This document shows, in pieces, positions 20,617-30,500 of a DNA stretch of 64,000 nucleotides (position 1 is its first letter; each line of letters opens with the position of its first letter). The DNA is from Serripes groenlandicus (taxonomy: Eukaryota; Mollusca; Bivalvia; Cardiida; Cardiidae): the NCBI GenBank assembly GCA_031761405.1, contig JASEVX010000011.1, positions 22,212,003-22,276,002 of the forward strand. The letters run 5' to 3'. The notes under the pieces were generated by a model, which was not told where the DNA came from, made no database searches, and worked only from the letters and a program-made list of their open reading frames with translations. The translations under genes were made by a program, and so were the position numbers.

Positions 20617-23586
20617 CTAAAGTAATGATACAAATTAACAAAATTAGAATATGCACAATTGTTGAAAGAGTAGCATTTCGGTTGACTGACAGATTCGATA
20701 CATACACAGAAGCTTATATCTAGATAATTAACAGTGTATGGTCACACATCTTAATCGATTTGGTACGCTTAATCACCCTTGACTCTATATATGATCAGAT
20801 GAAAATTAGTCTTGTACATATTATTAATTATTTACATGTAATTATATATGAATGAACATTGACGAGACATAATTTGCAATCGCTTTAATCACTTTTATTT
20901 GTTGTGACTTCCACACATACACAGAAGCTTATATCTAGATAATTAACAGTGTATGGTCACACATCTTAATCGATTATATGATCAGATGAAAATTTTATAA
21001 AGATATAGGACGTAATAATTTATGATTGACAGATCGTAAGACTTACCAAATAGTGTATAGAATTGGGGATGTTCAATAATATGGATCCATTTGCGTCTAT
21101 TTGCTGCCATCCGCAGTTGGTAGTTGACTTCATACGCATCGTTATTCCAGCGACGAAGAAACATATCTTCTCTATTCTTGCCTTCAAACATGTTCTGAAC
21201 TCGTGGTAAAATGGTCGAAACTAGCACAGTAGCACTGGGAGATGTACTGTGAATATCATTACATAAGTTGAGTATTTCGGCTACTATCATCTTTGGAGGC
21301 TTCATGCTTATGTCATTTGCTCCCACGACTACAGCAATACTCTGTAAAGCAATAAACTGTATAATAATTTCTGTATATGATAGGTTTATTGGGAAATGGT
21401 GTTACATTTATAATTATATGACACTCGTACACAATGGTAATTAACAGTGTATGGTCATGTATAGTAAAATGCGGACGGCAAATAAGTATTGGTTTTATAC
21501 TGCAGACAATATATAATGTAGAGTAAGCTGCGGACAAATGCAATATAGAGTAAACTGCGGACAAATGCAGTATAGAGTAAACTGCGGACGGCAAATAAGT
21601 ATTGGTTTTATACTGCAGACAATATATAATGTAGAGTAAACTGCGGACAAATGCAATATAGAGTAAACTGCGGACAAATGCAGTATAGAGTAAACTGCGG
21701 ACGGCAAATAAGTATTGGTTTTATACTGCAGACAATATATAATGTAGAGTAAACTGCGGACAAATGCAATATAGAGTAAACTGCGGACAAATGCAGTATA
21801 GAGTAAACTGCGGACGGCAAATAAGTATTGGTTTTATACTGCAGACAATATATAATGTAGAGTAAACTGCGGACGAATGCAATATAGAGTAAACTGCGGA
21901 CAAATGCAGTATAGACTAAACTGCGGACGGCAAATAAGTATTGGTTTTATACTGCAGACAATATATAATGTAGAGTAAACTGCGGACGAATGCAATATAG
22001 AGTAAACTGCGGACAAATGCAGTATAGAGTAAACTGCGGACGGCAAATAAGTATTGGTTTTATACTGCAGACAATATATAATGTAGAGTAAACTGCGGAC
22101 GAATGCAATATAGAGTAAACTGCGGACAAATGCAGTATAGAGTAAACTGCGGACGGCAAATAAGTATTGGTTTTATACTGCAGACAATATATAATGTAGA
22201 GTAAACTGCGGACAAATGCAATATAGAGTAAACTGCGGACGGCAAATAAGTATTGGTTTTATACTGCAGACAATATATAATGTAGAGTAAACTGCGGACA
22301 AATGCAATATAGAGTAAACTGCGGACAAATGCAGTATAGAGTAAACTGCGGACGGCAAATACGGATGACATAGGTATTGGTTTTATAGAGTAAACTGCGG
22401 ACAAATGCAATATAGAGTAAACTGCGGACAAATGCAGTATAGACTAAACTGCGGACGGCAAATAAGTATTGGTTTTATACTGCAGACAATATATAATGTA
22501 GAGTAAACTGCGGACAAATGCAATATAGAGTAAACTGCGGACAAATGCAGTATAGAGTAAACTGCGGACGGCAAATAAGTATTGGTTTTATACTGCAGAC
22601 AATATATAATGTAGAGTAAACTGCGGACAAATGCAATATAGAGTAAACTGCGGACACATGCAGTATAGAGTAAACTGCGGACGGCAAATACGGATGGCAT
22701 AGGTATTGGTTTTATAGAGTAAACTGCGGACAAATGCAATATAGAGTAAACTGCGGACAAATGCAGTATAGAGGGAAACTGCAGACGCTATGGAATATAG
22801 AGTAAATTGCGGACGGCATAGGTATTGGTTTTATAGAGTAAACTGCGGACAAATGCAATATAGAGTAAACTGCGGACAAATGCAGTATAGAGTAAACTGC
22901 GGACGGCAAATAAGTATTGGTTTTATACTGCAGACAATATATAATGTAGAGTAAACTGCGGACAAATGCAATATAGAGTAAACTGCGGACAAATGCAGTA
23001 TAGAGTAAACTGCGGACGGCAAATAAGTATTGGTTTTATACTGCAGACAATATATAATGTAGAGTAAACTGCGGACAAATGCAATATAGAGTAAACTGCG
23101 GACACATGCAGTATAGAGTAAACTGCGGACGGCAAATACGGATGGCATAGGTATTGGTTTTATAGAGTAAACTGCGGACAAATGCAATATAGAGTAAACT
23201 GCGGACAAATGCAGTATAGAGGGAAACTGCAGACGCTATAGAATATAGAGTAAATTGCGGACGGCATAAGTATTGGTTTTATAGAGTAAACTGCGGACAA
23301 ATGCAATATAGAGTAAACTGCGGACAAATGCAGTATAGAGGGAAACTGCGGACGGCATAGAATATAGAGGAAAACTGCGGACGGCATAATAGATTATGAA
23401 ATATTAACTTACCGAGAAAAAAGGAGCTACATCAAACAAATCGTCCTCTCTCAAAAAGTTCAACGTTCCATATCCAGGATAAGAAAACACAGAAAAATTT
23501 GCCTTATCCAAATAGTCAGATAGGTATTTCACTTGACTATGACCTATAACTAGAGCCATCTTTGTACAATTAGCACACACAGACAA
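19796..23586 (-). CDS. SGNH hydrolase-MULE transposase fusion gene (3 exons, broken by a frameshift)
   Basis: Exons 23586-23413 (or from the Met at 23559), 21341-21047 and 20616 downwards join in phase. The SGNH part shows the Ser block (MALVIGHSQVKYL; GHS in place of GDS), the VVVGAND block (Gly/Asn) and the DGLHLSYDG block (Asp and His). The frame runs straight on into a transposase with the MULE layout: first Asp in YYDTTFNLGD, second Asp in VCVVTDREIG, then CWNH, and a Glu in TNNVAESLNAKLK. The Glu segment is in another frame, because a one-base shift near 19815-19850 breaks the copy. The hydrolase could act as an accessory esterase; that is inference. Fusion rather than alternative splicing is inferred from phase only. 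Confidence 0.78.
21047..21341 (-). CDS. MULE gene exon 2: SGNH middle domain (GxND)
   Basis: Acceptor tgctttacag|AGT in phase 0. Reads SIAVVVGANDISMKPPKM, then VLVSTILPRVQNMF, ending at FYTLFG with donor TTTG|gtaagt. VGAND is SGNH block III. Confidence 0.82.
21474..23395 (-). repeat. Satellite array in the intron of the MULE gene: 113-bp higher-order units built from 27-bp monomers
   Basis: Successive units start 113 bp apart (for example 21495, 21608, 21721, 21834, 21947, 22060). Each unit combines two or three 27-bp monomers (gagtaaactgcggacaaatg) with a spacer containing taagtattggttttatactg. Later units are variants with deletions. The array lies wholly between SGNH exon 1 and exon 2. 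Open frames that read through it (SAVYSILHL repeats) are artefacts of the period. Confidence 0.9.
23413..23586 (-). CDS. MULE gene exon 1: SGNH Ser block
   Basis: Reads VIGHSQVKYLSDYLDKANF then FSYPGYG, ending DVAPFFS with donor TCG|gtaagt in phase 0. The more likely start is the Met at 23559, which gives MALVIGHS. The N-terminal Ser motif is where SGNH hydrolases carry it. Confidence 0.8.
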
Positions 23587-23882
23587 CGATACAATTAGAG
23601 CTTCACTGAATTCACAAACTTAAATTACTACAACGACAGTGTAATAATCAGTTTCTTTTAAATGTCTTTTTATTTAATTTCACAAGTAAGTATTATTCTA
23701 TTACAGTCCAATATTATCGTATCTCACAAGCTATATAGAACTAGTACATGTAGGTTATACTGTGAATATTGTAATGGATGTAATTGTACACGTTCAGATG
23801 AAACTGGAAAATCATTTTGATAGACAATTATGTTGAAGCAGCCAATCAGACATTGTTTGCCAATCTGTTAATTGGCACAATT

Positions 23883-24215
23883 AAAATGTTTTTCTACAAT
23901 AACATTAAAAACGAAAGAAATGTGTTAATGAACAAGATCAAAAAAGGGCCGACAATTGAAGTATCAAACTGTCAATTAGTGTTCAATTAATTTAAAGACT
24001 CATCATTATAATAATTGCACTCAACAAACAATTTGTTCCTACCATATACAAATACATATTATAGCGTCCGCATTTTACCGGGTCCGCATTTTACCTCTAT
24101 ATTTAGGTTTCCCTCTATACTGCATTCGTCCGCAGTTTACTCTATATTGCATTTGTCCGCAGTTTACTCTATATTGCATTTGTCCGCAGATCGCGTCCGC
24201 ATTTTAGACCCTCCC
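23883..24215 (-). repeat. MULE right terminal inverted repeat
   Basis: Reverse complement of the left TIR with scattered substitutions and a short extra segment near 24078-24090 (a repeated 'gcattttacc'). Confidence 0.88.
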
Positions 24216-24224
24216 AGGTAGGTT
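24216..24224. repeat. 9-bp target-site duplication, right of MULE
   Basis: AGGTAGGTT, identical to 18361-18369. Confidence 0.9.
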
Positions 24225-26025
24225 ACCATTAGCAAATCGCCATTTTGTTTCAATGACCGAGTCTGAGGGGTTTTCTCAAAATGTTATTTTCGACAATTTG
24301 GCCATGCCCAAAGATGCTAGTGATTAAATCGGAAATCTATCAATACAAATCTGCAGTTAGATAAAATATAACTTGTACATTAACAGCATAAGCTTTTGAC
24401 AGCTAAAATGTTGCTTGAGATGACCCCCCTAATATCAGAAAGTAATGTGATCCCCTATTGCTACAATTGATCCGTTAATGCATCAATAACTCGAACTGGT
24501 AAACAACGGTCTGTACAGCTGTTTCTGCACTAAAACTGAAAAAGTGCTTGTCAATTTAAAGGAAAATGATTTTACTTGTGGACTATAAACAAAAAAGTTC
24601 TGAAACATTGACCGTTTCTTTTATGCACGACGTTGTTTCAGTTACTGATCCGTTAAGGGTAACTTGACTGTATGTGGCTCAAAAATTGAAAATTTGGTGG
24701 AAACTTGATGGCCAAAAAAAAAATGTCCAGGGTTAACCTAGTCTCAATATATCGCCGTTACATATTGCATTGTAACGTCTAGGATGCGAACAGTCAAAAT
24801 AAAAAATTGTGTTCCTAGTACAGAAACCTGGACTAGGGTTAACCCTGCTGATGACCCTGATTAAATCAGTAAACTTAGAAGATAATTGAATGACGACTAT
24901 ATTATATAAAAATATAAGTGAACTCTCATTTGCACTACATTATTCTTTTACACTTCCAGGACCAGTCACAGTTTGTTTACAATCTACTTCATCCAGTGTT
25001 ATATTCGATTCGCTCGAAAAAAAAAATCAAAATTCGTCACAAACGGGTCAGATTTCATTATTTTACAACATTATCACATAAACAGTGTTTTTTACTATTA
25101 CTTTTTTACTACCAAATACCTAATAACACATGTATTAGATCTTTGACATTACCAACACGTGCTCAACGTTTGTTTACAAACAAGATTGACCTACTTTATA
25201 ACTTTAGTCTTAAATTAAATGTCAACCCGTTCATACCTCTTTTACATCGGCTATTGTCGTCCCAACAAAATCTTCAACATCGAAGAATAAAAAATCTCTA
25301 ATTTTCGTTTCTGCTGGGTTGTATCTTTGCTTATTTCTAACATAAATTCGTATTTTGCGCGCTCTGCGAATCATTTTATCCTTTTTGCCTATTTTCGGTT
25401 TGGCGTTATTTTAACATCATCGTAAGAATTTCAACAGTATCAATCCTAACCGGTGATTACGTAAGAAAATCCGTTCCTGGATTCTGATGAATAGTCGTGA
25501 TTAGTTTCGGTTTTGTTTAGGTAATTTCCCCAAAAAATTCCCATTTATATCTATATATGACATGGTTATAACGCTAGTTTGATATGTATATGGATGGTTC
25601 GGAATTAAGAGAAAGAGGCGTGACAACTTTTTCCATGAATGATTTCCTAAAAGGATAATTGTGTCTTGAAATAATAGTTGATTTTTTGTTTTTTTTTTGT
25701 TTATGGAACTTTTTATCAGACAAAGTAAGTTAGTAAGTACTGTTGTTGAGCTTGTTTCATAAACTTTTAGAAGCAAAATGTCGAAATTAACAATGGTTGA
25801 AACAGTGAGGTTTGTTGTGAGAAATGTTTTAATTGTCTTTTTTTATTTTTTAATTAATCTGGTGAAATGTATACAATAGATAATTTTTGTGTGACTTTGC
25901 AGTCGGAGACACATAGGGATCTCTTCTGGTGATGGCTAAATTGTGGACTGACATTTTTCGTTGAATTAATAAAAAAAAGAACAAATCGCAGGTCATTTTG
26001 TGGGCAAAGCAAATCACCAAGGACT
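24225..26025. other. Unassigned sequence between the MULE and the SINE at 26028
   Basis: Short open frames lack splice or domain support. aacttgactgtatgtgg at 24661-24680 resembles a Tigger-type terminus. No gene seen. Confidence 0.5.
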
Positions 26026-26027
26026 AC

Positions 26028-26325
26028 ATTGATTGATTGATTGGGGTTTAACGCCGTTTTTAACAATTTCTCAGACATATCACGGCGGCCAGTTCACCTA
26101 CTCATATGTTTCCTGGTTTTCGCACACCAGTACTCCACACAACAATCGTCCCAAGCAACTGGCTGCTTTTCCACATAGACTTAGCCCATTGGTGGAAGAC
26201 GAATGACGCGTGTAGCAATTACTTTTTCAAACGTCGGAAAGAAAGTTGGCTGAGCCGTGATTCAAACTCACAACCCCTGGATTGACAGCCAGTGTTGTTA
26301 CCAACTGAGCTTTTGCTCAATTTGT
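26028..26325 (-). mobile_element. tRNA-headed SINE, antisense, near full length
   Basis: gattgattgattggggttta opens the antisense tail, then acgccgttttt, cacggcggccagttcaccta, and the tRNA head ttgttaccaactgagctttt. Confidence 0.78.
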
Positions 26326-26405
26326 ATTATAAAATGATCGTCTCAATTGCAATCTGCCTATATCAATTCTGATTGACCTACACAAGACATCATTTAAAAG
26401 AGAAG

Positions 26406-26553
26406 ATGACTTCTCCTACTAACAAGCAGCGACGAGATGAAGTTTCAGTCTCCGTAAAAAGAGAGATTTGTCAGTACAAGATCGATAATCCGAAGTCTAC
26501 TATCCAAGACATACGAGCCCACGTTCTGTCAACTTTGTCACTTGAAATAAAGT
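26406..26553 (+). pseudogene. N-terminal fragment of a pogo/Tigger-like transposase (CENP-B-type HTH)
   Basis: MTSPTNKQRRDEVSVSVKRE, then ICQYKIDNPKSTIQDIRAHV resembles the N-terminal helix-turn-helix of CENP-B/Tigger proteins. It ends abruptly. A Tigger-like terminal repeat lies downstream at 27037-27075, so this may be one internally deleted element. The call rests on pattern similarity only. Confidence 0.45.
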
Positions 26554-26561
26554 CTTTCAAC

Positions 26562-26577
26562 TGCCCTTTTTAGGGCC
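26562..26577 (+). promoter_or_regulatory. Histone-type 3' stem-loop 1
   Basis: tgccctttttagggcc, then acaaa. The five-bp GCCCT stem (sixth pair mismatched) and TTTT loop fit the replication-dependent histone mRNA stem-loop. A purine block agaaag starts 11 nt after it. Confidence 0.5.
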
Positions 26578-26653
26578 ACAAATTCCTAGAAAGTCTTTTA
26601 TCCAATTGTCTATTTATTACAAACCCATATGCATGTACAAATCTGATAGCAAA

Positions 26654-26669
26654 GGCCCTTTTTAGGGTC
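26654..26669 (+). promoter_or_regulatory. Histone-type 3' stem-loop 2
   Basis: ggccctttttagggtc, then acaaataaacataaagtc. Six-bp stem with one G-T pair and loop TTTT. Confidence 0.5.
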
Positions 26670-26707
26670 ACAAATAAACATAAAGTCTACAATCCCAACT
26701 CTTTAAC

Positions 26708-26723
26708 GGCCCTTTTTAGGGCC
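26708..26723 (+). promoter_or_regulatory. Histone-type 3' stem-loop 3
   Basis: ggccctttttagggcc preceded by aac and followed by acaaacaaacagaaagtc. A perfect six-bp stem, four-nt loop, and agaaag 11 nt downstream, matching the histone stem-loop plus downstream-element layout. No histone coding sequence lies upstream. Confidence 0.55.
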
Positions 26724-27036
26724 ACAAACAAACAGAAAGTCTACTATCCCAATTGACAATTTATTATTATTACTGAATGGTATTAAAGCATAAAAAAGCA
26801 AAACAGAACATATAAGATAACTAGTTTATTTCTAATTTCTTAAAAACATATTCATTTACAACAAATTTAGTTATCGACATTGGTTAAAATGTATAGGTTG
26901 AAGAGATTCTGGTCCCCTTTCACTGTGGTAAATCTTACACCGTTGTAATTAGTACGATGTACGGTGTTTAGGTAAATATTACCTCCGATCCGACTGATTC
27001 GTTATCGGGAAAATTCATTTGTCCAGAAATATTAGT

Positions 27037-27075
27037 GGGGACCAAAGGTGTCCAGATTAACGAGGTTCGACTGTA
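27037..27075 (-). repeat. Tigger/pogo-like terminal repeat
   Basis: Reverse complement tacagtcgaacctcgttaat, then ctggacacctttggt. The same terminus opens the element at 45099. Confidence 0.6.
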
Positions 27076-27076
27076 C

Positions 27077-27330
27077 ATATATTTCACCATAGATCAGTTA
27101 TTACTAGATGTATTGCATTGGGACGTTCTACAGTGCTTCCCAACTATCACACCTATGTAAATAATCAAGTTAGATAACTCTATCCTGCATATAATGCAAA
27201 TTATCACCCTTTCAGAAATTCTGGTTAATACTTGGCATGCAACTACATAAGAGTCCATATCTCAGTATCTAATAAGCGGTGGAATAGTCAAGCGCGCTGT
27301 CTTAGGGACAGCTCTTCTTCATTTTCTTTT
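27077..27330 (+). mobile_element. 3' fragment of a hairpin/tandem-repeat element
   Basis: Core with ctatcctgcatataatgcaa and end gcgcgctgtcttagggacag followed by ctcttctt, matching the end at 51706-51735. It lies just before caspase exon 1. Confidence 0.6.
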
Positions 27331-27401
27331 TATGTGTAATAAAATTTTGCTTTAGAGCTTTGGGACTTGAGCTTTCTCACGTATTGTATTATTAGTTTCA
27401 G

Positions 27402-27552
27402 ATAATAAGACGCAAGGATGGATCCGTTACATAAACAGTTACTGAGAAAGAATCGAACTAACCTGATTGACAACATTGCAAAGCCGGATGATGTCAGTGA
27501 CAAGCTGTTTGAAAGTCAAATATTTACAGAAAGCATGAAACAAGATGTTGAG
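27402..27552 (+). CDS. Caspase coding exon 1 (start codon, first half of CARD), with part of the 5' UTR
   Basis: ATG at 27418-27420. Residues 1-45 begin MDPLHKQLLRKNR and continue into IFTESMKQDVE, the helix pattern of a CARD N-terminal half. The donor GAG|gtatga follows at 27553, phase 0. A good acceptor (pyrimidine-rich, ending tttcag at 27401) just before this exon suggests that a separate 5' UTR exon lies upstream; I could not locate it. Confidence 0.88.
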
Positions 27553-30500
27553 GTATGATGCTGTATATAAAAGGATTATTTTACAGCAAACATGATAAGG
27601 ACTCAATGTAAAGTCACTGTTAACTGAATAAACAGACCTTATCTGAAGGTCAAGTTGGGCTATTTTTGAATTACAAATATTTACAGAAAGCATGAGACAA
27701 AATGTTGAGGTATAAGACTGTATATAAAAGGATAATTTTACAGCAAACTTGATAAGGACTCAATGTAGTGACTGTTTGAAAATGTCAAAATTGCTATAAT
27801 ACAGCTTGTGAGCACAACAGAGCGACCAAAGAACCATGCCAGTAGAGCATATTATGCCCTCAAGGCCCCTCATGGGCTTTATGTGATCGGCTTTTGTCCG
27901 TCGTCCTTCGTCAACATTTGCTTGTTAACACTCTAGAGGCAACAATTTGCATCCAATCTTCATGAAAGTTTATCAGAACATATATCTCGATCATATCTAG
28001 GCCAAGTTCGAAACTGGGTCATGTCGGGTCAAAAACAAGGTCATTAGGCCAAATTTTATGAACATCTTGTTAACACTCTTGAAGCTGCATTTTTGGCTTG
28101 AGCATGTTGAAACTTTGTCAGAATGTTTGTCTTAGTGATATCTAGGTCAAGTTCGAATATGGGACAGGTCAGGTCAACAACTAGGTCACTAGGCCAAATT
28201 GTAGAACAATCTAGTTAACACTATAGAGATTGCATTTTTGACTTGAGCAGCTTGAACTAGGTCACTATGCCAAATTGAAGGAAAATCTTGTTAACACACT
28301 GGAAGCCACATTTTTGGCTTGAGCATGTTGAAACTATGTTGAAAAATTTGTCTTGATCATATCTAGGCCAAGTTCGAATATGGGTCATGTCTGGTCAAAA
28401 ACTAGGTCACTAGGCCAAATTTAAGGAAAATCTTGTTAACACTCTGGAAGCCACATTTTTGGCTTGAGCATGTTGAAACTATGTTGGAAGATTTGTCTTA
28501 GTGATATCTAGGCCAAGTTCGAATATGGGCAATGTCAGGTCAAAAACTAGGTCACTAGGCCAAATTTAAGGAAAATCTTGTTAACACTTTTGAAGCAGCA
28601 TTTTAAACTTGAGCATGTTGAAACTTAATCAGAAAGTTTGTCCTGATGATATCTAGGCCAAGTTCGAATATGGGTCATGTTCTGTCAAAAACTAGGTCAC
28701 TAGCAAATTTAAGGGAAATCTTGTTAACACTCTGGAAGCCACAGGTTTGGTGTAAGCGTTGTTGAAACTTTGTCAGAATGTTTGTCTCAGTGATATCTAG
28801 GCCAAGCTCAAATACAGTTCATGTTGGGTCAAAAACTAGGTCACTAGGCTGAATTGAAGGAAAATCTTGTTAATACTGTGGAAGTCGCATTTTTAACTTG
28901 AACAAATTGAAACTTTGTCAGAATGTTTGTCTTGATGATATCTAGGCCAAGTTCAAATATAGGTTATATCGGGTCAAAAGCTAGGTCACTAGGCCAAATT
29001 TAAGGAAAATCTTGTTAACACTCTTGAAACCGCATTTTGAACTTGAGCATGTTGAAACTATATCAGAAAGATTTTCCTGATGATATCTAGGCCAAGTTCG
29101 AATATGGGTCATGTCAGGTCAAAAACTAGGTCACTAGGACAAATTTAAGGAAAATCTTGTTAACACTCTTGAAGACGCATTTTAAACTTGAGCATGTTGA
29201 AACTTTATCAGAAAGTTTGTCCTGACGATTTCTAGGCCAAATTTAAGGAAAATCTTATGAACACTCTAGAAGCCACATTTTTGGGCTTGAGCATGTTGAA
29301 ACTTTGTTAGAATGTTTTTCTTAGTGATATCTAGGCCAAGTTCGAATATAGGTCAGGTCAGGTCAACAACTAGGTCACTAGGCCAAATTGTAGAACAATC
29401 TTGTTAACACTGCTAGATCGCATTTTTGACTTTTTGTGAGAAAGTTTGTCTTGATGATATTGCCATTGGCCCTGAAAGAGTTAAGTCTTAAATAGCCCAT
29501 ATTCAGGTGAGCGATTTCAGGGCCTCATGGCCGTCTTGTTAGCTCTACTGGCCAAAGGCCAGAAGGGCTTATGTCGTGGCGATGTGTCCGTCGTGCGTGC
29601 GTGCGTCCGTCCGTAAACAATTTCTTGTTAACACGATACAGTCTTCACTTTTGATTGTATCTCAACCAAACTTATACAGTAGTTAGATATCCATGAGAGC
29701 TCGGTTCCTTTCGAAAACCAGCCAGATCCGCCCATGCATGACTGGATTATGGCCCTTGAAATGGTCAAAATTGCTATAAAAGAGCTTGTTAACACGACAC
29801 AGTCTTCACTTTTGATTGTATCTCAACCAAACTTATACAGTAGTTAGATATCCATGAGAGCTCGGTTCCTTTCGAAAACCAGCCAGATCTGCCCATGCAA
29901 GACTGGATTATGGCCCTTGAAATGGTCAAAATTGCTATAAAAGAGCTTGTTAACACGATACAGTCTTCACTTTTGATTGTATCTCAACTAAACTTATACA
30001 GTAGTTAGATATCTATGAGAGCTCGGTTCCTTTTGAAAACCAGCCAGATCCGCCCATGCAAGACTGGATTATGGCCCTTGAAATTGTCCAAATTGCTATA
30101 ATTGAGCATGTGAACACAATAGAGGCTCCATTTACTATCTGATCTTCACCAAACTTAGATAGTAGTTAAATATTGATGAGAGCTTGGTTCCTTTTGAAAA
30201 CCAGCTAGATCCGCCCATGCAAGACTGGATTATGGCCCATGAAATTGTAAAAATTGCTATAATACAGCTTGTGAACACAAAAGAGCCTCCATTTACTATC
30301 CGATCTTCACCATACATACATGCTCTGGATTGAAAATGACCAAAGAACCATACCAGTAGAGCATAGGCCCTCATGGGCCTCTTGTTTTTTAAAAGTCGTC
30401 TACTACTGGAGATTCATCAAAAAGCATTTGGATATGGTAAAGAGTAAACAAGTTATCTTGACAGGGGCTATATGTACACATAACATTTAGACCCTTTCTC

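Larger units (their letters stand above)
18370..24215 (-). mobile_element. Mutator-like (MULE) DNA transposon, 5,846 bp, encoding SGNH-hydrolase/transposase and Ulp1-PHD
   Basis: Flanked by a perfect 9-bp direct repeat AGGTAGGTT (18361-18369 and 24216-24224). The termini are inverted repeats beginning GGGAGGGTCTAAAATGCGG and extend about 330 bp (18370-18698 versus 23883-24215) with few differences. A 9-bp duplication and long TIRs are the hallmarks of Mutator-like elements. The coding content runs on the minus strand: a spliced SGNH hydrolase joined in phase to a MULE DDE transposase, then a truncated Ulp1 protease/PHD ORF. Two arrays of 27-bp repeats lie inside. The copy is broken by a frameshift near 19815-19850 and a lesion near 19672, but the near-identical TIRs suggest fairly recent insertion. 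Confidence 0.9.

Noticed and set aside
21313..23387. Long overlapping open frames with SAVYSILHL/RPQFTLYCI repeats
   Set aside because: They follow from the 113-bp/27-bp periodicity lacking stops in one frame. No start context, splice logic or domain supports them.
24918..25301. 127-codon plus-strand frame
   Set aside because: Low-complexity composition, no splice sites at its edges in a sensible place, no recognisable domain.
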